From Polyangiaceae bacterium (lineage in GTDB: Bacteria > Myxococcota_A > Polyangia > Polyangiales > Polyangiaceae), in assembly GCA_022842465.1 (NCBI GenBank), contig JALHPN010000011.1, positions 16,051 to 80,050 on the forward strand: a stretch of DNA of 64,000 bases, written 5' to 3'. Made by a program: the position numbers and the translations under genes. The number at the start of each line of letters is the position of its first letter. Within the stretch, counting starts at the first letter, position 1. Shown here in pieces: positions 47,269-57,806 of this stretch. A model generated the notes under the pieces. It was not told the origin of the DNA, did no database searches, and saw only the letters and a list, made by a program, of their open reading frames with translations.

Positions 47269-47874
47269 TCAGCTCGCCGCGGTGCCGTTGCCGTTCGAGG
47301 GGCGGCCGCCATCGTCGACTTCGGGGTCGCCTGCGCGCCGGACGTGGATCTTGGCCGGGATCCCCGTCGCGATCGCTCCGGGTGGGACGTCCGTGAGGAC
47401 GACCGCGTTCGCGCCGATGAACGCGCCGCGGCCGATCCGGATGGGGCCCAACACGCGCGCGCCGCAGCCGATGACGACGTCGTCCTCGATGACGGGGCAG
47501 CCGTTGTCCTTCGCCGTCCCGATCGTGTTGTTGCCCATGAACTTCACGCGGCTACCGACCTTCGACGTCCCGCCGATGACGGTGCCGAGCGTGTGCGTGA
47601 AGTTGATGCCTTCGCCGAGCTCGATGTCGTTTCCGATCTCGATCGAGTAGAGGACCGTCGTGACGAGCCGGAGCGCGTGATTCACGCCAGGCACGTGGTA
47701 CCTCCGCGCCGCCTCGCGCACGCGGCTCATCAGCAAGACCTTGTAGCCGTCTTGCGAGAGGGCGACCTTGACGGCTTCCTTCAAGGACGGCGCGCCGCCG
47801 TCCTCCGGCCGCTGGTTCTTCATCGCTCGCGCGAGCTCCATCGCGTCGCGGAGAGCCTTGCCGAGGAGACCCAT
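47269..47874 (-). CDS. serine acetyltransferase-like hexapeptide transferase
   Basis: The 201-residue product has an N-terminal helical part (EAVKVALSQDGYKVLLMSRV) and a left-handed beta-helix: IEIGNDIELGEGINFTHTLG with the conserved His, VIGGTSKVGSRVKFMGNNTI, PVIEDDVVIGCGARVLGPIR and GAFIGANAVVLTDVPPGAIA. It lacks the long N-terminal helical domain of CysE, which fits the shorter acetyltransferases of polysaccharide loci. The ATG (47874) follows the stop of the initiating transferase by 2 bp, so the two are almost certainly cotranslated. Acetylation of a lipid-linked sugar is the best inference. The C-terminal 25 residues are polar and disordered. Confidence 0.88.
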   Translation of the reverse strand: MGLLGKALRDAMELARAMKNQRPEDGGAPSLKEAVKVALSQDGYKVLLMSRVREAARRYHVPGVNHALRLVTTVLYSIEIGNDIELGEGINFTHTLGTVIGGTSKVGSRVKFMGNNTIGTAKDNGCPVIEDDVVIGCGARVLGPIRIGRGAFIGANAVVLTDVPPGAIATGIPAKIHVRRAGDPEVDDGGRPSNGNGTAAS

Positions 47875-47876
47875 CG

Positions 47877-50756
47877 TCAGACTCCCGAGCCCTTGATCAC
47901 GACGCCGAAGGTCTTCGCGAGGATGTGGATGTCGAGCCAGGGCGACCAGTTGCGGACGTAGTACACGTCGATCTGGACGCGCTGGGCGAACGACGTCGCG
48001 TTGCGATCGCTCACCTGCCACATGCCCGTCATCCCCGGCGGCGCGCGCAGGATGATCTTCTCCTGCCCGTTCATCTCGGTGAGCTCGCGCTCGATGTACG
48101 GGCGCGGGCCGACGAGGCTCATGTCGCCCTTGACGACGTTGAGGAGCTGCGGGAACTCGTCGAGCGAGAACTTGCGGAGGAAGCGCCCGATCCGGGTGAC
48201 GCGCGGGTCCTTCCGGAGCTTGTGGTAGATCTCGTACTCCGCGCGGAGCTGCGGGTCGGCGTCGAGGATGGCCTTCAAGCGCTCCTCGCCGTCGCCGTGC
48301 ATCGTGCGGAACTTGTAGGCCTTGAAGAACTCGCCGTCCTTCCCGAGCCGGTTCTGCGTGTAGAAGATCGGCCCCTTCGAGTCGAGCTTGATGAGCGCGG
48401 CGATGAGGAGGAGGAACGGCAGCACGAAGAGGCTGCCCGTGCACGTGAGCACGGTGTCGATGATGCGCTTGGCGAGGCGCGGGCCGGGGAGGAGGAGCTG
48501 CTGCCTGACCTCGACGCCGAGGATGCCGCCGAGGTTCTTGGCCGGGACGCCGAGCGTCGCGAAGCCGAAGAGGTCGGGGATGACGAGCAGGTGGCTGAAC
48601 TTGCCGCCGACGCGCTCGACGATCTGGAGGAGCTTCGGGGAGTCGACGCCGGGCATCGCGAGGACCGCGTACGGGATCTTGAGCCGCTGGGCGAGGATCG
48701 GCGCGAGCCCGAGATCTCCGACGACGGGCACCCCCTCGACCTCCGCGAACTTGCCGCGAGGGTAGACGCTCGCGTCCTTGGGCACCCGCGGCTTCAGCGT
48801 GCTCTCGGGGCCGAGGAACTGCTTCTCGTCGGACTCCGTGAGGCTCTTCGACACGTCGACGCGGGAGCTCCACGAGGCCGGAGGGAGCGGAATGTGATCG
48901 GAGCTGATCGGCCCGCTGAGCCCGTCGTCGTCGTCGTTGCCGAAGAGGTCCTCGGCGAGCGCCTTCCGCTGCGACTCGCTCATGAAGTGCGCCGCGGACA
49001 TGTTCACCGAGTACACGTCCATCGTCTCGTTCGCGAAGCTCGCCCGGAGGGTGCCGTGCTTCGCGGGGTCGTCGTCGAGGAGCATCACGGGCTTCAGACC
49101 CGAGCGGGGCTGCGCCTTCAGCGTGCGGACGATCAGGCGTCCGGTCTTCGCGGCGCCCAGCACACAGACCGGGATGCCCCACCACGGCTGGACGCAGAGG
49201 GCGTTCCGGACGAGCGAGCGGAGCACGGGGACGAGGAACAGCGTGGCGAGCCACCAGACGCCTCGGACGAGGACGCCCCAGCGCACGATGGGCAGATCGC
49301 CGAGCGTCGCGAGGAGCGAGGCGCCGAGATGGACCAGCGACGAGGAGAAGATGATGTCGCGGATCTCGTCCGGCGTGCTCTTCGCCATCGGCGAGTAGAG
49401 CTCGAGTCCGAAGAACGTGAGCATGCAGAGGCCGATCGACGGGCCGACGACCATCCACGCCGTGAAGTCGAGCTCCCCGAGCTCGGAGTACGTGCGGATC
49501 CAGTGCACGCTCGTGGCGAGGAGCGCCGCGAGGAGGAGCGCGACGATGTCCGTCGCGAGGATGACCGCCACCGTTCGACCCGGACGAGTGAGGACCTTGA
49601 GACCCGCGACGTCCTTGTGCTCGCGCGCGGCGACGGACACGTCGGTCGACGCTCCCGTCTTGTTCCGGAGCTTCAGCTGTTCGATGAGGGCTCGGGCGAT
49701 CGCCTCCTCGCTGCACGCGCCGATCGACACGAGGATGCGGCCGATCTGACCCCCGCGCTCCTCCTGGATCGCGATGCCCTTGTCGACGTTCTCCTGCGTG
49801 ACCTCTCCGTTGCGGAGCAGGATCTCGCAGAGGAAGCTGCCCGCGTGCACGCCCGTGCGCGGGGTCGACGGGCCGAGCAGGCCGCCTTGCGGGATGCGAA
49901 TGACCGGCGGGACGATGTCGCTGCCGACCGGAGCAGGAACGACCTTCGGCGCGCCCGGCTCGTTCGCCGCCTGTGCTCCCGGCTCGTCCGTCGTGAGGGC
50001 GCTCACCGCGGGCGCCATGGGCGTCACGTCCGGCGGCATGCCCGCCGCGGGGATGATGCGCGGGAGGATCGGCGCGGTCGTGCCGCTCGCCGGCGTACGA
50101 CGGCGCGGGACGATCGGGGCGGGGCCGGCGCCGATGAGCGTCTTCGTGATCGTGACCGGCAACGTGCCGGGCGGACCCGACGGCGTCACGCGCGGCGGCG
50201 GACGCGATCCCGTGCCGGCCGTGCTCGCGAGGGACGGGGACGTCGGCGGGGCAGGAGGGACCGTCCCGCTCTTCGTCTCCGCGACCTCGGCCGCGGTGAG
50301 CGCAGGGGTCTTCTGGGTCGCGACCACGCTCGGCATCTGCGCGGCCGACGGCGTCGTGTTCGGCGGAAGCGTGTGCGGCTTGGCCGGCGCGCTCGACGGA
50401 CGGGAGCTCGGCACCGGCGGCGGCGGCTTCGAGGGCTTGGCGGCGGGGACGGCCGGAGGCGGAAAGCCCGCGGCGAGCGGGCTCGCGCCCGCGCTCGTGA
50501 GGGTCTCGGCCAGGGGAACGGCGTCGGGGGCGCGGGCCGTCGGGGCAAGCGCATCGGCACCCTTGCTCGCCTCGAGCGCGGCGAGCTGGGCGGGGACGCT
50601 CGTGACGTGGGTGACGTCGCCGACGTCGTCGTCGTCGTCGTCGTTCACCTTCGGAAGCGGCGGCTCGCTCCCCGTGCCACCGCCACCCGTCGCGCCGGGA
50701 CGACCGGATGCACCGGCGACCGTTCGCGCTTCGCCGGGCTCGTCGGGCTTCTTCAC
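47877..50756 (-). CDS. WbaP-type polyprenyl-phosphate sugar phosphotransferase with N-terminal MshEN-like domain
   Basis: The 959-residue product is much longer than WbaP (about 475). Residues 1-300 are Pro/Ala/Thr-rich, including a run of seven Asp. Residues about 305-363 read [20 protein letters not shown] and then [20 protein letters not shown] before RALIEQ, fitting two half-motifs of the MshEN/GspE-N fold that binds c-di-GMP. Four hydrophobic segments (395-515), a CoA-binding-like domain (527-750) with an acidic insert at about 600-660, and the catalytic domain (760-955) follow. The catalytic part has [60 protein letters not shown] and VGPRP. It should start repeat-unit synthesis on undecaprenyl phosphate. 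The start is GTG 50756. Confidence 0.9.
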   Translation of the reverse strand: MKKPDEPGEARTVAGASGRPGATGGGGTGSEPPLPKVNDDDDDDVGDVTHVTSVPAQLAALEASKGADALAPTARAPDAVPLAETLTSAGASPLAAGFPPPAVPAAKPSKPPPPVPSSRPSSAPAKPHTLPPNTTPSAAQMPSVVATQKTPALTAAEVAETKSGTVPPAPPTSPSLASTAGTGSRPPPRVTPSGPPGTLPVTITKTLIGAGPAPIVPRRRTPASGTTAPILPRIIPAAGMPPDVTPMAPAVSALTTDEPGAQAANEPGAPKVVPAPVGSDIVPPVIRIPQGGLLGPSTPRTGVHAGSFLCEILLRNGEVTQENVDKGIAIQEERGGQIGRILVSIGACSEEAIARALIEQLKLRNKTGASTDVSVAAREHKDVAGLKVLTRPGRTVAVILATDIVALLLAALLATSVHWIRTYSELGELDFTAWMVVGPSIGLCMLTFFGLELYSPMAKSTPDEIRDIIFSSSLVHLGASLLATLGDLPIVRWGVLVRGVWWLATLFLVPVLRSLVRNALCVQPWWGIPVCVLGAAKTGRLIVRTLKAQPRSGLKPVMLLDDDPAKHGTLRASFANETMDVYSVNMSAAHFMSESQRKALAEDLFGNDDDDGLSGPISSDHIPLPPASWSSRVDVSKSLTESDEKQFLGPESTLKPRVPKDASVYPRGKFAEVEGVPVVGDLGLAPILAQRLKIPYAVLAMPGVDSPKLLQIVERVGGKFSHLLVIPDLFGFATLGVPAKNLGGILGVEVRQQLLLPGPRLAKRIIDTVLTCTGSLFVLPFLLLIAALIKLDSKGPIFYTQNRLGKDGEFFKAYKFRTMHGDGEERLKAILDADPQLRAEYEIYHKLRKDPRVTRIGRFLRKFSLDEFPQLLNVVKGDMSLVGPRPYIERELTEMNGQEKIILRAPPGMTGMWQVSDRNATSFAQRVQIDVYYVRNWSPWLDIHILAKTFGVVIKGSGV

Positions 50757-50814
50757 GCCGACGAGTATAGACGAGGAAAACCCCCGTCTTCCATGCGGAA
50801 CCGTGCGAAAGGCG

Positions 50815-51879
50815 TCAGGGACGGGCGTTCGTGGCGACCTGTCCGACGTGTCCGACGACGACCGCCGAAGGCCGCCTCCAGGTCGGAACCACCCACGTCC
50901 GCAGCGCTTCGCCGAGGAGGTGGAGATGATCGAAGTGGTCGCGCGGCCCCGCGCCGCGGAAGCCGTGGACGTGCAAGCCGCCGCGCTCGGCGCGATAGCT
51001 CGAGCGCATCGCCCGCGCGTTCGTGGTCGACGCGTCGTCGATGACCGGGACGCCGATGCTCCCGAGGAGGGCGCGCGTCGCCTCCGTCGAGCTCGCGTAG
51101 TCGGGGGGGACGATGGCCGAGTGGGTCATGACCATCGTCTTCGTCCCGTCCGCGGCGTCCTTCGCGAAGCGCACGAACGTCTTCATCATCGTGAGGTCGA
51201 CGCGCTCCTCGCCCTGGGCCGGACGCTTCTCGACGCCGCGCGCACCCGCCGTGTACGGCGCGTGGAGGCTGTCGTTCAAGACGACGCTGTCGACCATCGC
51301 GTAGTAGCGGCCGACCGACAGGATCCGACCGACGGCGGCGAAGCCCGCGCTCCAGGAGGCGAGCCCGAGGTGGGCGATCGAGAGGCCCGAGCGCCCCGCT
51401 CCTCGCTCGAGCGAGGAGACGAGCGACTTCAGCATCTGGCCGAAGCGGTTCGGATCCGCGAAAGCGTCCGCGTAGGGCCCGCTCCCGAACCCGTAACCGC
51501 ACGAGAGGAAGACGGCGCCGCCCGCGCTCTCCTTCACCTCGCGCTCGATCATCTGCCCGGCGTGGAAGTGGACGACGACGTCGATCTTCCCGTCCGCCGT
51601 CGCGCCTGCGTCCTTCGGAGCGAGGTACGAGCAGCCCGCGGACAGGCCGCGCCAGCTCTCGTACGTGACCTCGGGGACGAGGAGCTCGTACGGCACCGCC
51701 GGCGCCGCGAGCTTCCCCTCGGCCCGGACGGCCACGGCGAGCGCGGCATCCGTCGCGCGCGCGCCGACGACGCTCTCGGTCTTCGGCGTGGCGGACGCGG
51801 AGCCTGCGTCTCCTACGACGAGCCCCGCGGCGACGAGCGCGAAGGCGAGGGCGGAGAGGCTGCGTGCGCGCGACGTCAC
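50815..51879 (-). CDS. secreted alpha/beta-hydrolase-like protein
   Basis: The 354-residue product starts at a GTG (51879) and has a cleavable signal (ALAFALVAAGLVVGDAGSASA) with no lipobox. The body resembles an alpha/beta hydrolase: KIDVVVHFHAGQMIEREVKE (HG-like oxyanion region), IAHLGLASWSAGFAAVGRIL (nucleophile elbow SWSAG, one residue off the classic GxSxG), DSVVLNDSLH, an Asp in PVIDDAST and a C-terminal His-rich PRDHFDHLHLL. Poly-hydroxybutyrate, lipid or sugar ester substrates are all possible. It lies 58 bp upstream of the initiating transferase on the same strand and may be in the same transcription unit. Confidence 0.7.
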   Translation of the reverse strand: MTSRARSLSALAFALVAAGLVVGDAGSASATPKTESVVGARATDAALAVAVRAEGKLAAPAVPYELLVPEVTYESWRGLSAGCSYLAPKDAGATADGKIDVVVHFHAGQMIEREVKESAGGAVFLSCGYGFGSGPYADAFADPNRFGQMLKSLVSSLERGAGRSGLSIAHLGLASWSAGFAAVGRILSVGRYYAMVDSVVLNDSLHAPYTAGARGVEKRPAQGEERVDLTMMKTFVRFAKDAADGTKTMVMTHSAIVPPDYASSTEATRALLGSIGVPVIDDASTTNARAMRSSYRAERGGLHVHGFRGAGPRDHFDHLHLLGEALRTWVVPTWRRPSAVVVGHVGQVATNARP

Positions 51880-52189
51880 GAGGACCGACTCTATGTGGAA
51901 TGCACGCGTTCGGAAGCGGGATCTTCGTCTCGAACGAGGATCGGTACCACCCGCCCGCAGCCCTGCGTCGGGCGGTGCCGGAGGGCGCTCGGTGTCGTCC
52001 GTCGTCGGTGTTCCAACGAAACTCGTTTGGATTCAAACGATTCGTCGGCGGGCGATGACCGGAGTCCTCTGTTGCCTCTCGAGCAACGGAGCGCGCACCG
52101 ACAGGGTGGTCCGGCGCGACCCCGGGTCGCTCGCGCGGCGCACTCCCGCTCGCAACCTCGGCGCGCGGACAGCCGACCTTCCCTCTGCC
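51880..52189. other. divergent intergenic region with a dyad element
   Basis: This 310-bp stretch lies between the hydrolase-like gene (minus) and a small plus-strand gene. It holds the AT-rich inverted repeat at 52016-52045 and probably the promoters of both genes. I see no further gene; the frames here do not keep the GC3 bias. Confidence 0.5.
52016..52045. promoter_or_regulatory. nested inverted repeat, candidate operator
   Basis: ACGAA (52016-52020) pairs with TTCGT (52041-52045), and inside it CGTTTG (52024-52029) pairs with CAAACG (52034-52039) around GATT. The element is AT-rich against its surroundings and centrally placed between divergent genes, which fits a dimeric repressor site. 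No cognate regulator is adjacent. Confidence 0.4.
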
Positions 52190-52399
52190 ATGAAGATCAC
52201 CTTCACCCTCGATCCCCTCGCCGTGTCGCCGCGCGTCGCGGCCCTCGCGCACGCGCAGCACGTGGCCGACGCCTCGCTCACGGCGCGCGCGGGCGCCGAC
52301 GCGTTCGTCGTCCTCCGGCCCGGACGCTTCTGCTTCGTCCGCGGCGACATGCTCACGTTCGAGCAGATCCTCTGGTTCGGCGACGGCGGGAGGTGCTGA
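52190..52399 (+). CDS. small hypothetical protein (69 residues)
   Basis: The product begins MKITFTLDPLAVSPRVAALA and ends ILWFGDGGRC. Its codons are almost entirely G/C at the third position, with only two exceptions, which strongly supports real coding. I recognise no family; it looks like a compact alpha/beta protein with two cysteines and no signal peptide or membrane segment. It lies in the 300-bp gap after the dyad element and converges on the DUF3817 gene with 15 bp between stops. Confidence 0.65.
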   Translation: MKITFTLDPLAVSPRVAALAHAQHVADASLTARAGADAFVVLRPGRFCFVRGDMLTFEQILWFGDGGRC

Positions 52400-52414
52400 G
52401 CCGAGACCACTATC

Positions 52415-52723
52415 TCAGGCGACCTCGCGTGCTCCGACCGCCATCTCCTTCCGGAGCGAGCGATCGAACACGAACGTGCCGAAGGGCACGAGCGAGGACG
52501 CGAACGCGACGGCCCAACGAAGGAGCGGCCATCGCCTGTCCGACGCCGCCCGCAACAGCGTGACGACGAAGAGCACGAAGAGCGCGCCGTGGAGGGCGCC
52601 GACGATGCGCACTGCCAGCGGCGCGTCGGCGAAGTACTTGAGCGGCATCGCGACGAAGACCAAGACCACGTAGGACACGCCCTCGGCGAGGGCGACGACT
52701 CTGAACTGCTCGAGCGGCTTCAT
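52415..52723 (-). CDS. DUF3817 integral membrane protein
   Basis: The 102-residue product starts at ATG 52723 and has three hydrophobic segments. It opens with LEQFRVVALAEGVSYVVLVF and continues with AMPLKYFADAPLAVRIVGAL and HGALFVLFVVTLL, which is the characteristic order of the DUF3817 (YdzA-like) family, including the xxGxSyxxLLxxaMPlKY motif and the HG pair. The molecular role of the family is not established. It is followed on the other side by the SUKH-like gene on the same strand (48 bp between). Confidence 0.85.
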   Translation of the reverse strand: MKPLEQFRVVALAEGVSYVVLVFVAMPLKYFADAPLAVRIVGALHGALFVLFVVTLLRAASDRRWPLLRWAVAFASSLVPFGTFVFDRSLRKEMAVGAREVA

Positions 52724-52771
52724 GCGTCGCGGCGGAGCATGGCACGGCACGCGGTGGAACGTCGACGTAGC

Positions 52772-53302
52772 TCAGCGGCCGAGGAGGCGTCGCCACGAGG
52801 ACTGCCGCGCTCGCGGCCTCTGGCCGTCGCGAGGGGCGCGGAGGCGCACGCGCCAGAAGCTCTCGTCGTCCCTTGTGACCGGGTCGATGCGCGCGAGCTC
52901 GGCGAGCACGTCACCGCGCGGCTCTGCCACCCACGCTCGCGCGGCGTCGTTGCACGCGGCGAGCTGGGCGAGGGAGCCGTTGACGTCCTCGATCTCGCGG
53001 GCCTCGACGTCGAAGAGCATGACGCGTCCGTCGCGGAGGAGGAGCACGGGGTTTCGCGAGGTGTCCCGCCCGAGGACGCGCATCGTGGACGCGAGCGCCC
53101 GGTCGCCGCGGGTCGGGAAGGCGCCGCGGGCCACGTCGAGCAGCACGGGGAGCTCACCCGAGGGCGGCGGCGCGAGCCAGAGGAAGGGACCCTCCGCGCG
53201 TGTCAGGCCGACGTCGGTGAGGTAGCGGACGGTCTCGTCGTGGAGCCCGATGTCGCGGACGGCCTCGACGGGCCACGGCACCGGAGGGGCGCCGTACGTC
53301 AC
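52772..53302 (-). CDS. SUKH-4-like protein coupled to tag
   Basis: The 176-residue product starts at a GTG (53302) that overlaps the stop of tag by 4 bp (GTGA). The middle part, LWLAPPPSGELPVLLDVARG, RVLGRDTSRNPVLLLRDGRV and IEDVNGSLAQLAACNDAARA, resembles the SUKH-4 pattern of a strand, LGxD-type turn, an xxLDxxDGxV strand and NxSLxxF/LxxC. SUKH proteins include immunity proteins to toxic nucleases, but many are general adaptor-like domains, and I see no toxin nearby. The match is by eye only. The C-terminus is Arg-rich (RARQSSWRRLLGR). Confidence 0.5.
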   Translation of the reverse strand: MTYGAPPVPWPVEAVRDIGLHDETVRYLTDVGLTRAEGPFLWLAPPPSGELPVLLDVARGAFPTRGDRALASTMRVLGRDTSRNPVLLLRDGRVMLFDVEAREIEDVNGSLAQLAACNDAARAWVAEPRGDVLAELARIDPVTRDDESFWRVRLRAPRDGQRPRARQSSWRRLLGR

Positions 53303-53862
53303 GTTCCGTGCCGGAAGCAGTCGCGCGTGTGATCGTCCACGACGCCGACGGCCTGGAGGTACGCGTACACGATCGTCGGCCCGACGAACTTGAAGCCGCG
53401 CCGGAGGAGGTCCTTCGAGATCGCTTCGGCGAGCGGCGTCTTCGCCGGCACGTCCTTCAGGGAGCGCGGTGAGCCCTTCACGCGCTTGCCGTCCACGAAC
53501 GCCCAGAGGTAGGCGTCGAAGGAGCCGTGCTCGCGCTGCACGGCGAGGAACGCCTTGGCGTTGCCGATCGCGGCGGCGATCTTCGCTCGGTTGCGGACGA
53601 TTCCTTCGTCGGCGAGGAGGCGCGCCGCGTCCTTCGCGGTGAAGCGCGCGACCTTCGCCGGGTCGAAGCCCCGGAAGGCCTTCCGGTAGGTCTCGCGCTT
53701 CCGCAGGATGGTGATCCACGAGAGGCCCGCCTGGGCACCCTCCAGGATCAGCATCTCGAAGAGGTGGCGGTCGTCGTGGACAGGCACGCCCCACTCCTCG
53801 TCGTGGTATCGGATGTAGAGCGGGTCGGACCCGGCCCATGCGCAGCGGCGGACGGAAGCCAT
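53299..53862 (-). CDS. tag: DNA-3-methyladenine glycosylase I
   Basis: The 187-residue product starts at ATG 53862. It carries the full Tag signature: VRRCAWAGSDPLYIRYHDEE, EWGVPVHDDRHLFEMLILEG, AQAGLSWITILRKRETYRKA, FVGPTIVYAYLQAVGVVDDH and TRDCFRH. The conserved zinc-binding residues (Cys near the N-terminus, two His and the C-terminal Cys) are visible. It excises 3-methyladenine from alkylated DNA, starting base-excision repair. It is divergent from ftsH with 82 bp between starts, and its stop is coupled to the SUKH-like gene. Confidence 0.95.
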   Translation of the reverse strand: MASVRRCAWAGSDPLYIRYHDEEWGVPVHDDRHLFEMLILEGAQAGLSWITILRKRETYRKAFRGFDPAKVARFTAKDAARLLADEGIVRNRAKIAAAIGNAKAFLAVQREHGSFDAYLWAFVDGKRVKGSPRSLKDVPAKTPLAEAISKDLLRRGFKFVGPTIVYAYLQAVGVVDDHTRDCFRHGT

Positions 53863-53944
53863 CCGCGCATTGTCGTCCAAGACGGCGCCGCGTGGGTCCT
53901 GCTCCGAGCGGCCCGCTCCATGCATCTCTCGCGCGAGCTCCCCC

Positions 53945-56002
<2,058 letters not shown>

Positions 56003-56144
56003 GCGCGCCACCGGGGAGAGCCCTTCTGGGACCTCGGTCCAGGGGAGCGCGGGATCCAGCGGCCCCCGTCGCCGCGCTCGGACGGGCCGATGTCTCCGGA
56101 ATCACGTGCATCCGGGGCGGCGGAAGGACGGCACACCATGTGCG

Positions 56145-57485
56145 ATGGCCCCCACCATGCGCTTCCTCTGGCTGGGGCTCCCCCTCCTCGTCGTCGCCGG
56201 CTGCACCGCGGTCCAGGACGACGAGGCGGGCTCGTCGGCGGACCGGATCTCCGAGGACGGCAAGAAGGACGACGTCAGCGTCGCGTACGGGCCCTGCGCC
56301 GCGTCGCGCGCCGCGATCCTCGCCAGCGTCTCGCCCGCGCGTGCGGCGGCGATCTCGCGCGGCTTCGAGTGGCTCGATGCCGACGTCCCGTTCAGCATGC
56401 GCGCGACGCACGAGTCCTACCGCACCGACTGCTCCGGGTTCGTGTCGATGTGCTGGCAGCTCCCGTCTCCGGGCCAATCGACGCGCGACTTCGGCAAGCG
56501 CACCGGCTCGCACGAGCTCGGCTCCTACGACGACCTCGTCCCGGCCGACGCCCTCGTCCGTGCCGGACAGCACGCGGTCATCTTCCTCGGCTGGAACGAC
56601 ACCTCGAAGACCGGCGCGTGCGTCCTCGAGCAGTCGAGCACGAAGAACGACATGCAGTTCCGCGTCCGGCTGACGGCCTCGCTCCGCGGTGACGGCTTCC
56701 TGCCGGTTCGCGCCGACACGTTCCGCAACGACACGACCTACCGCCCGACGGCGTCCAGCTCGTCGACCGGCACGGGGACCGGCGGGGCCGACCTTCCCGG
56801 GCCGTCCGGGGACGAGACCAAGACGGACGAGCCCGCGTCGCCCGTCTGCACCTCGCGCTCGGCGGCCACGATCTGCGCCGAGGCGAAGCGCGCCCGCAGC
56901 GTCCAGTGCGGACGCGTCGCCGATGACTGCGGGCGCCCCGTCGATTGCAACGCCGTCCCGGGCTTCGGGTGCGTTTCGAACGAGACCTGCAAGGCGAACG
57001 TGTGCACGAGCGCGTGCACCCCGCGGTCGGCGATCGACGTCTGCCTCACGGGGCGGCTCGCGCAGGGCGTCGAGTGCGGAAAGCTCTCCGACGGCTGCGG
57101 CGGCACCATCGACTGCGACACGCTGCCCATGTTCGGCTGCGGCACGGGCCAGACCTGCGGCGCGACGGCTCCGAATCGCTGCCCCGCGCCGCCACCGAGC
57201 GCGACGCCGGACGCGGGCGCCCCGACGACGCCGACCCCCGCTCCGCCGGAGACGCAGGGCGATCCCGGCGACGAGAACGAGCCGATGACCCCTTCGTCAC
57301 GCACCGGGTCGGACCGCGACGACGAGGAGGAGGCAGACAAGCCTGCGAAGAAGTCGGCGCCCGTCGCATCGTCGGGCTGCTCGACCGCGCCGGGGCGCGA
57401 CGTCGTCGGGGGGGGACCGATGGCGCTCCTCGCGTTCGCGGCCGTCGTGGCTCTCCGCCGTGGTCGGCGCCGCGACGCACGCTGA
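56145..57485 (+). CDS. NlpC/P60-like lipoprotein with Cys-rich repeats and MYXO-CTERM-like tail
   Basis: The 446-residue product has a lipoprotein signal (LWLGLPLLVVAGC) and an NlpC/P60-like domain (about 50-200): ESYRTDCSGFVSMCW with the catalytic Cys and AGQHAVIFLGW with the His. A Thr/Gly/Ser linker leads to two Cys-rich repeats, CAEAKRARSVQCGRVADDCG and CLTGRLAQGVECGKLSDGCG, each followed by a further C-x-G-Cys pattern typical of myxobacterial surface proteins. The C-terminus has an acidic linker and then SSGCSTAPGR, a hydrophobic helix (MALLAFAAVVALRRG) and an Arg cluster, a MYXO-CTERM-type sorting signal. It thus has a lipid anchor at one end and a sorting tail at the other. ATG 56157 is an alternative start. 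Confidence 0.78.
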   Translation: MAPTMRFLWLGLPLLVVAGCTAVQDDEAGSSADRISEDGKKDDVSVAYGPCAASRAAILASVSPARAAAISRGFEWLDADVPFSMRATHESYRTDCSGFVSMCWQLPSPGQSTRDFGKRTGSHELGSYDDLVPADALVRAGQHAVIFLGWNDTSKTGACVLEQSSTKNDMQFRVRLTASLRGDGFLPVRADTFRNDTTYRPTASSSSTGTGTGGADLPGPSGDETKTDEPASPVCTSRSAATICAEAKRARSVQCGRVADDCGRPVDCNAVPGFGCVSNETCKANVCTSACTPRSAIDVCLTGRLAQGVECGKLSDGCGGTIDCDTLPMFGCGTGQTCGATAPNRCPAPPPSATPDAGAPTTPTPAPPETQGDPGDENEPMTPSSRTGSDRDDEEEADKPAKKSAPVASSGCSTAPGRDVVGGGPMALLAFAAVVALRRGRRRDAR

Positions 57486-57806
57486 GCGGAGCCTCGCGGT
57501 TGTCCACAGCGTCGACGCGTTCGCACTCCCCTCAGGGGGCAAGGCCGCGCGCGGCGGAACCGGGGGTGGCGTGAGCGGGCATTCCCCCTGGGGGGAATGC
57601 CGCCGTTCCGCCATGCACAGGTTGTCCTTTCCCGGCGTCCGGAACCGCAGCGCGCCCCCGGACGAGGCGGACCGACCGCGACGCGAGGGACGCAGGCCGC
57701 GGCTCCGGTTCTCGGAGCTCGCGACGTCGGCGACGCGGTCGTCGGCGTTCCTGCGCGCTTTCCCGCGGTGACGTCGTGTGGCCGGAGGGTTGCAACCTTC
57801 GCTCGC
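57486..57806. other. intergenic region with a strong hairpin
   Basis: This 321-bp stretch separates the MYXO-CTERM-like gene from the PL14-like lyase. Besides the inverted repeat at 57579-57600 I see no gene and no clear promoter hexamers; frames here lose the GC3 bias. Confidence 0.5.
57579..57600. promoter_or_regulatory. perfect 10-bp inverted repeat, hairpin or operator
   Basis: GCATTCCCCC and GGGGGAATGC are exact reverse complements separated by TG. There is no T tract on either side, so an intrinsic terminator is unlikely; a protein-binding palindrome or a Rho-independent stabilising hairpin is possible. It lies 94 bp after the upstream stop and 207 bp before the PL14-like gene. Confidence 0.45.
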
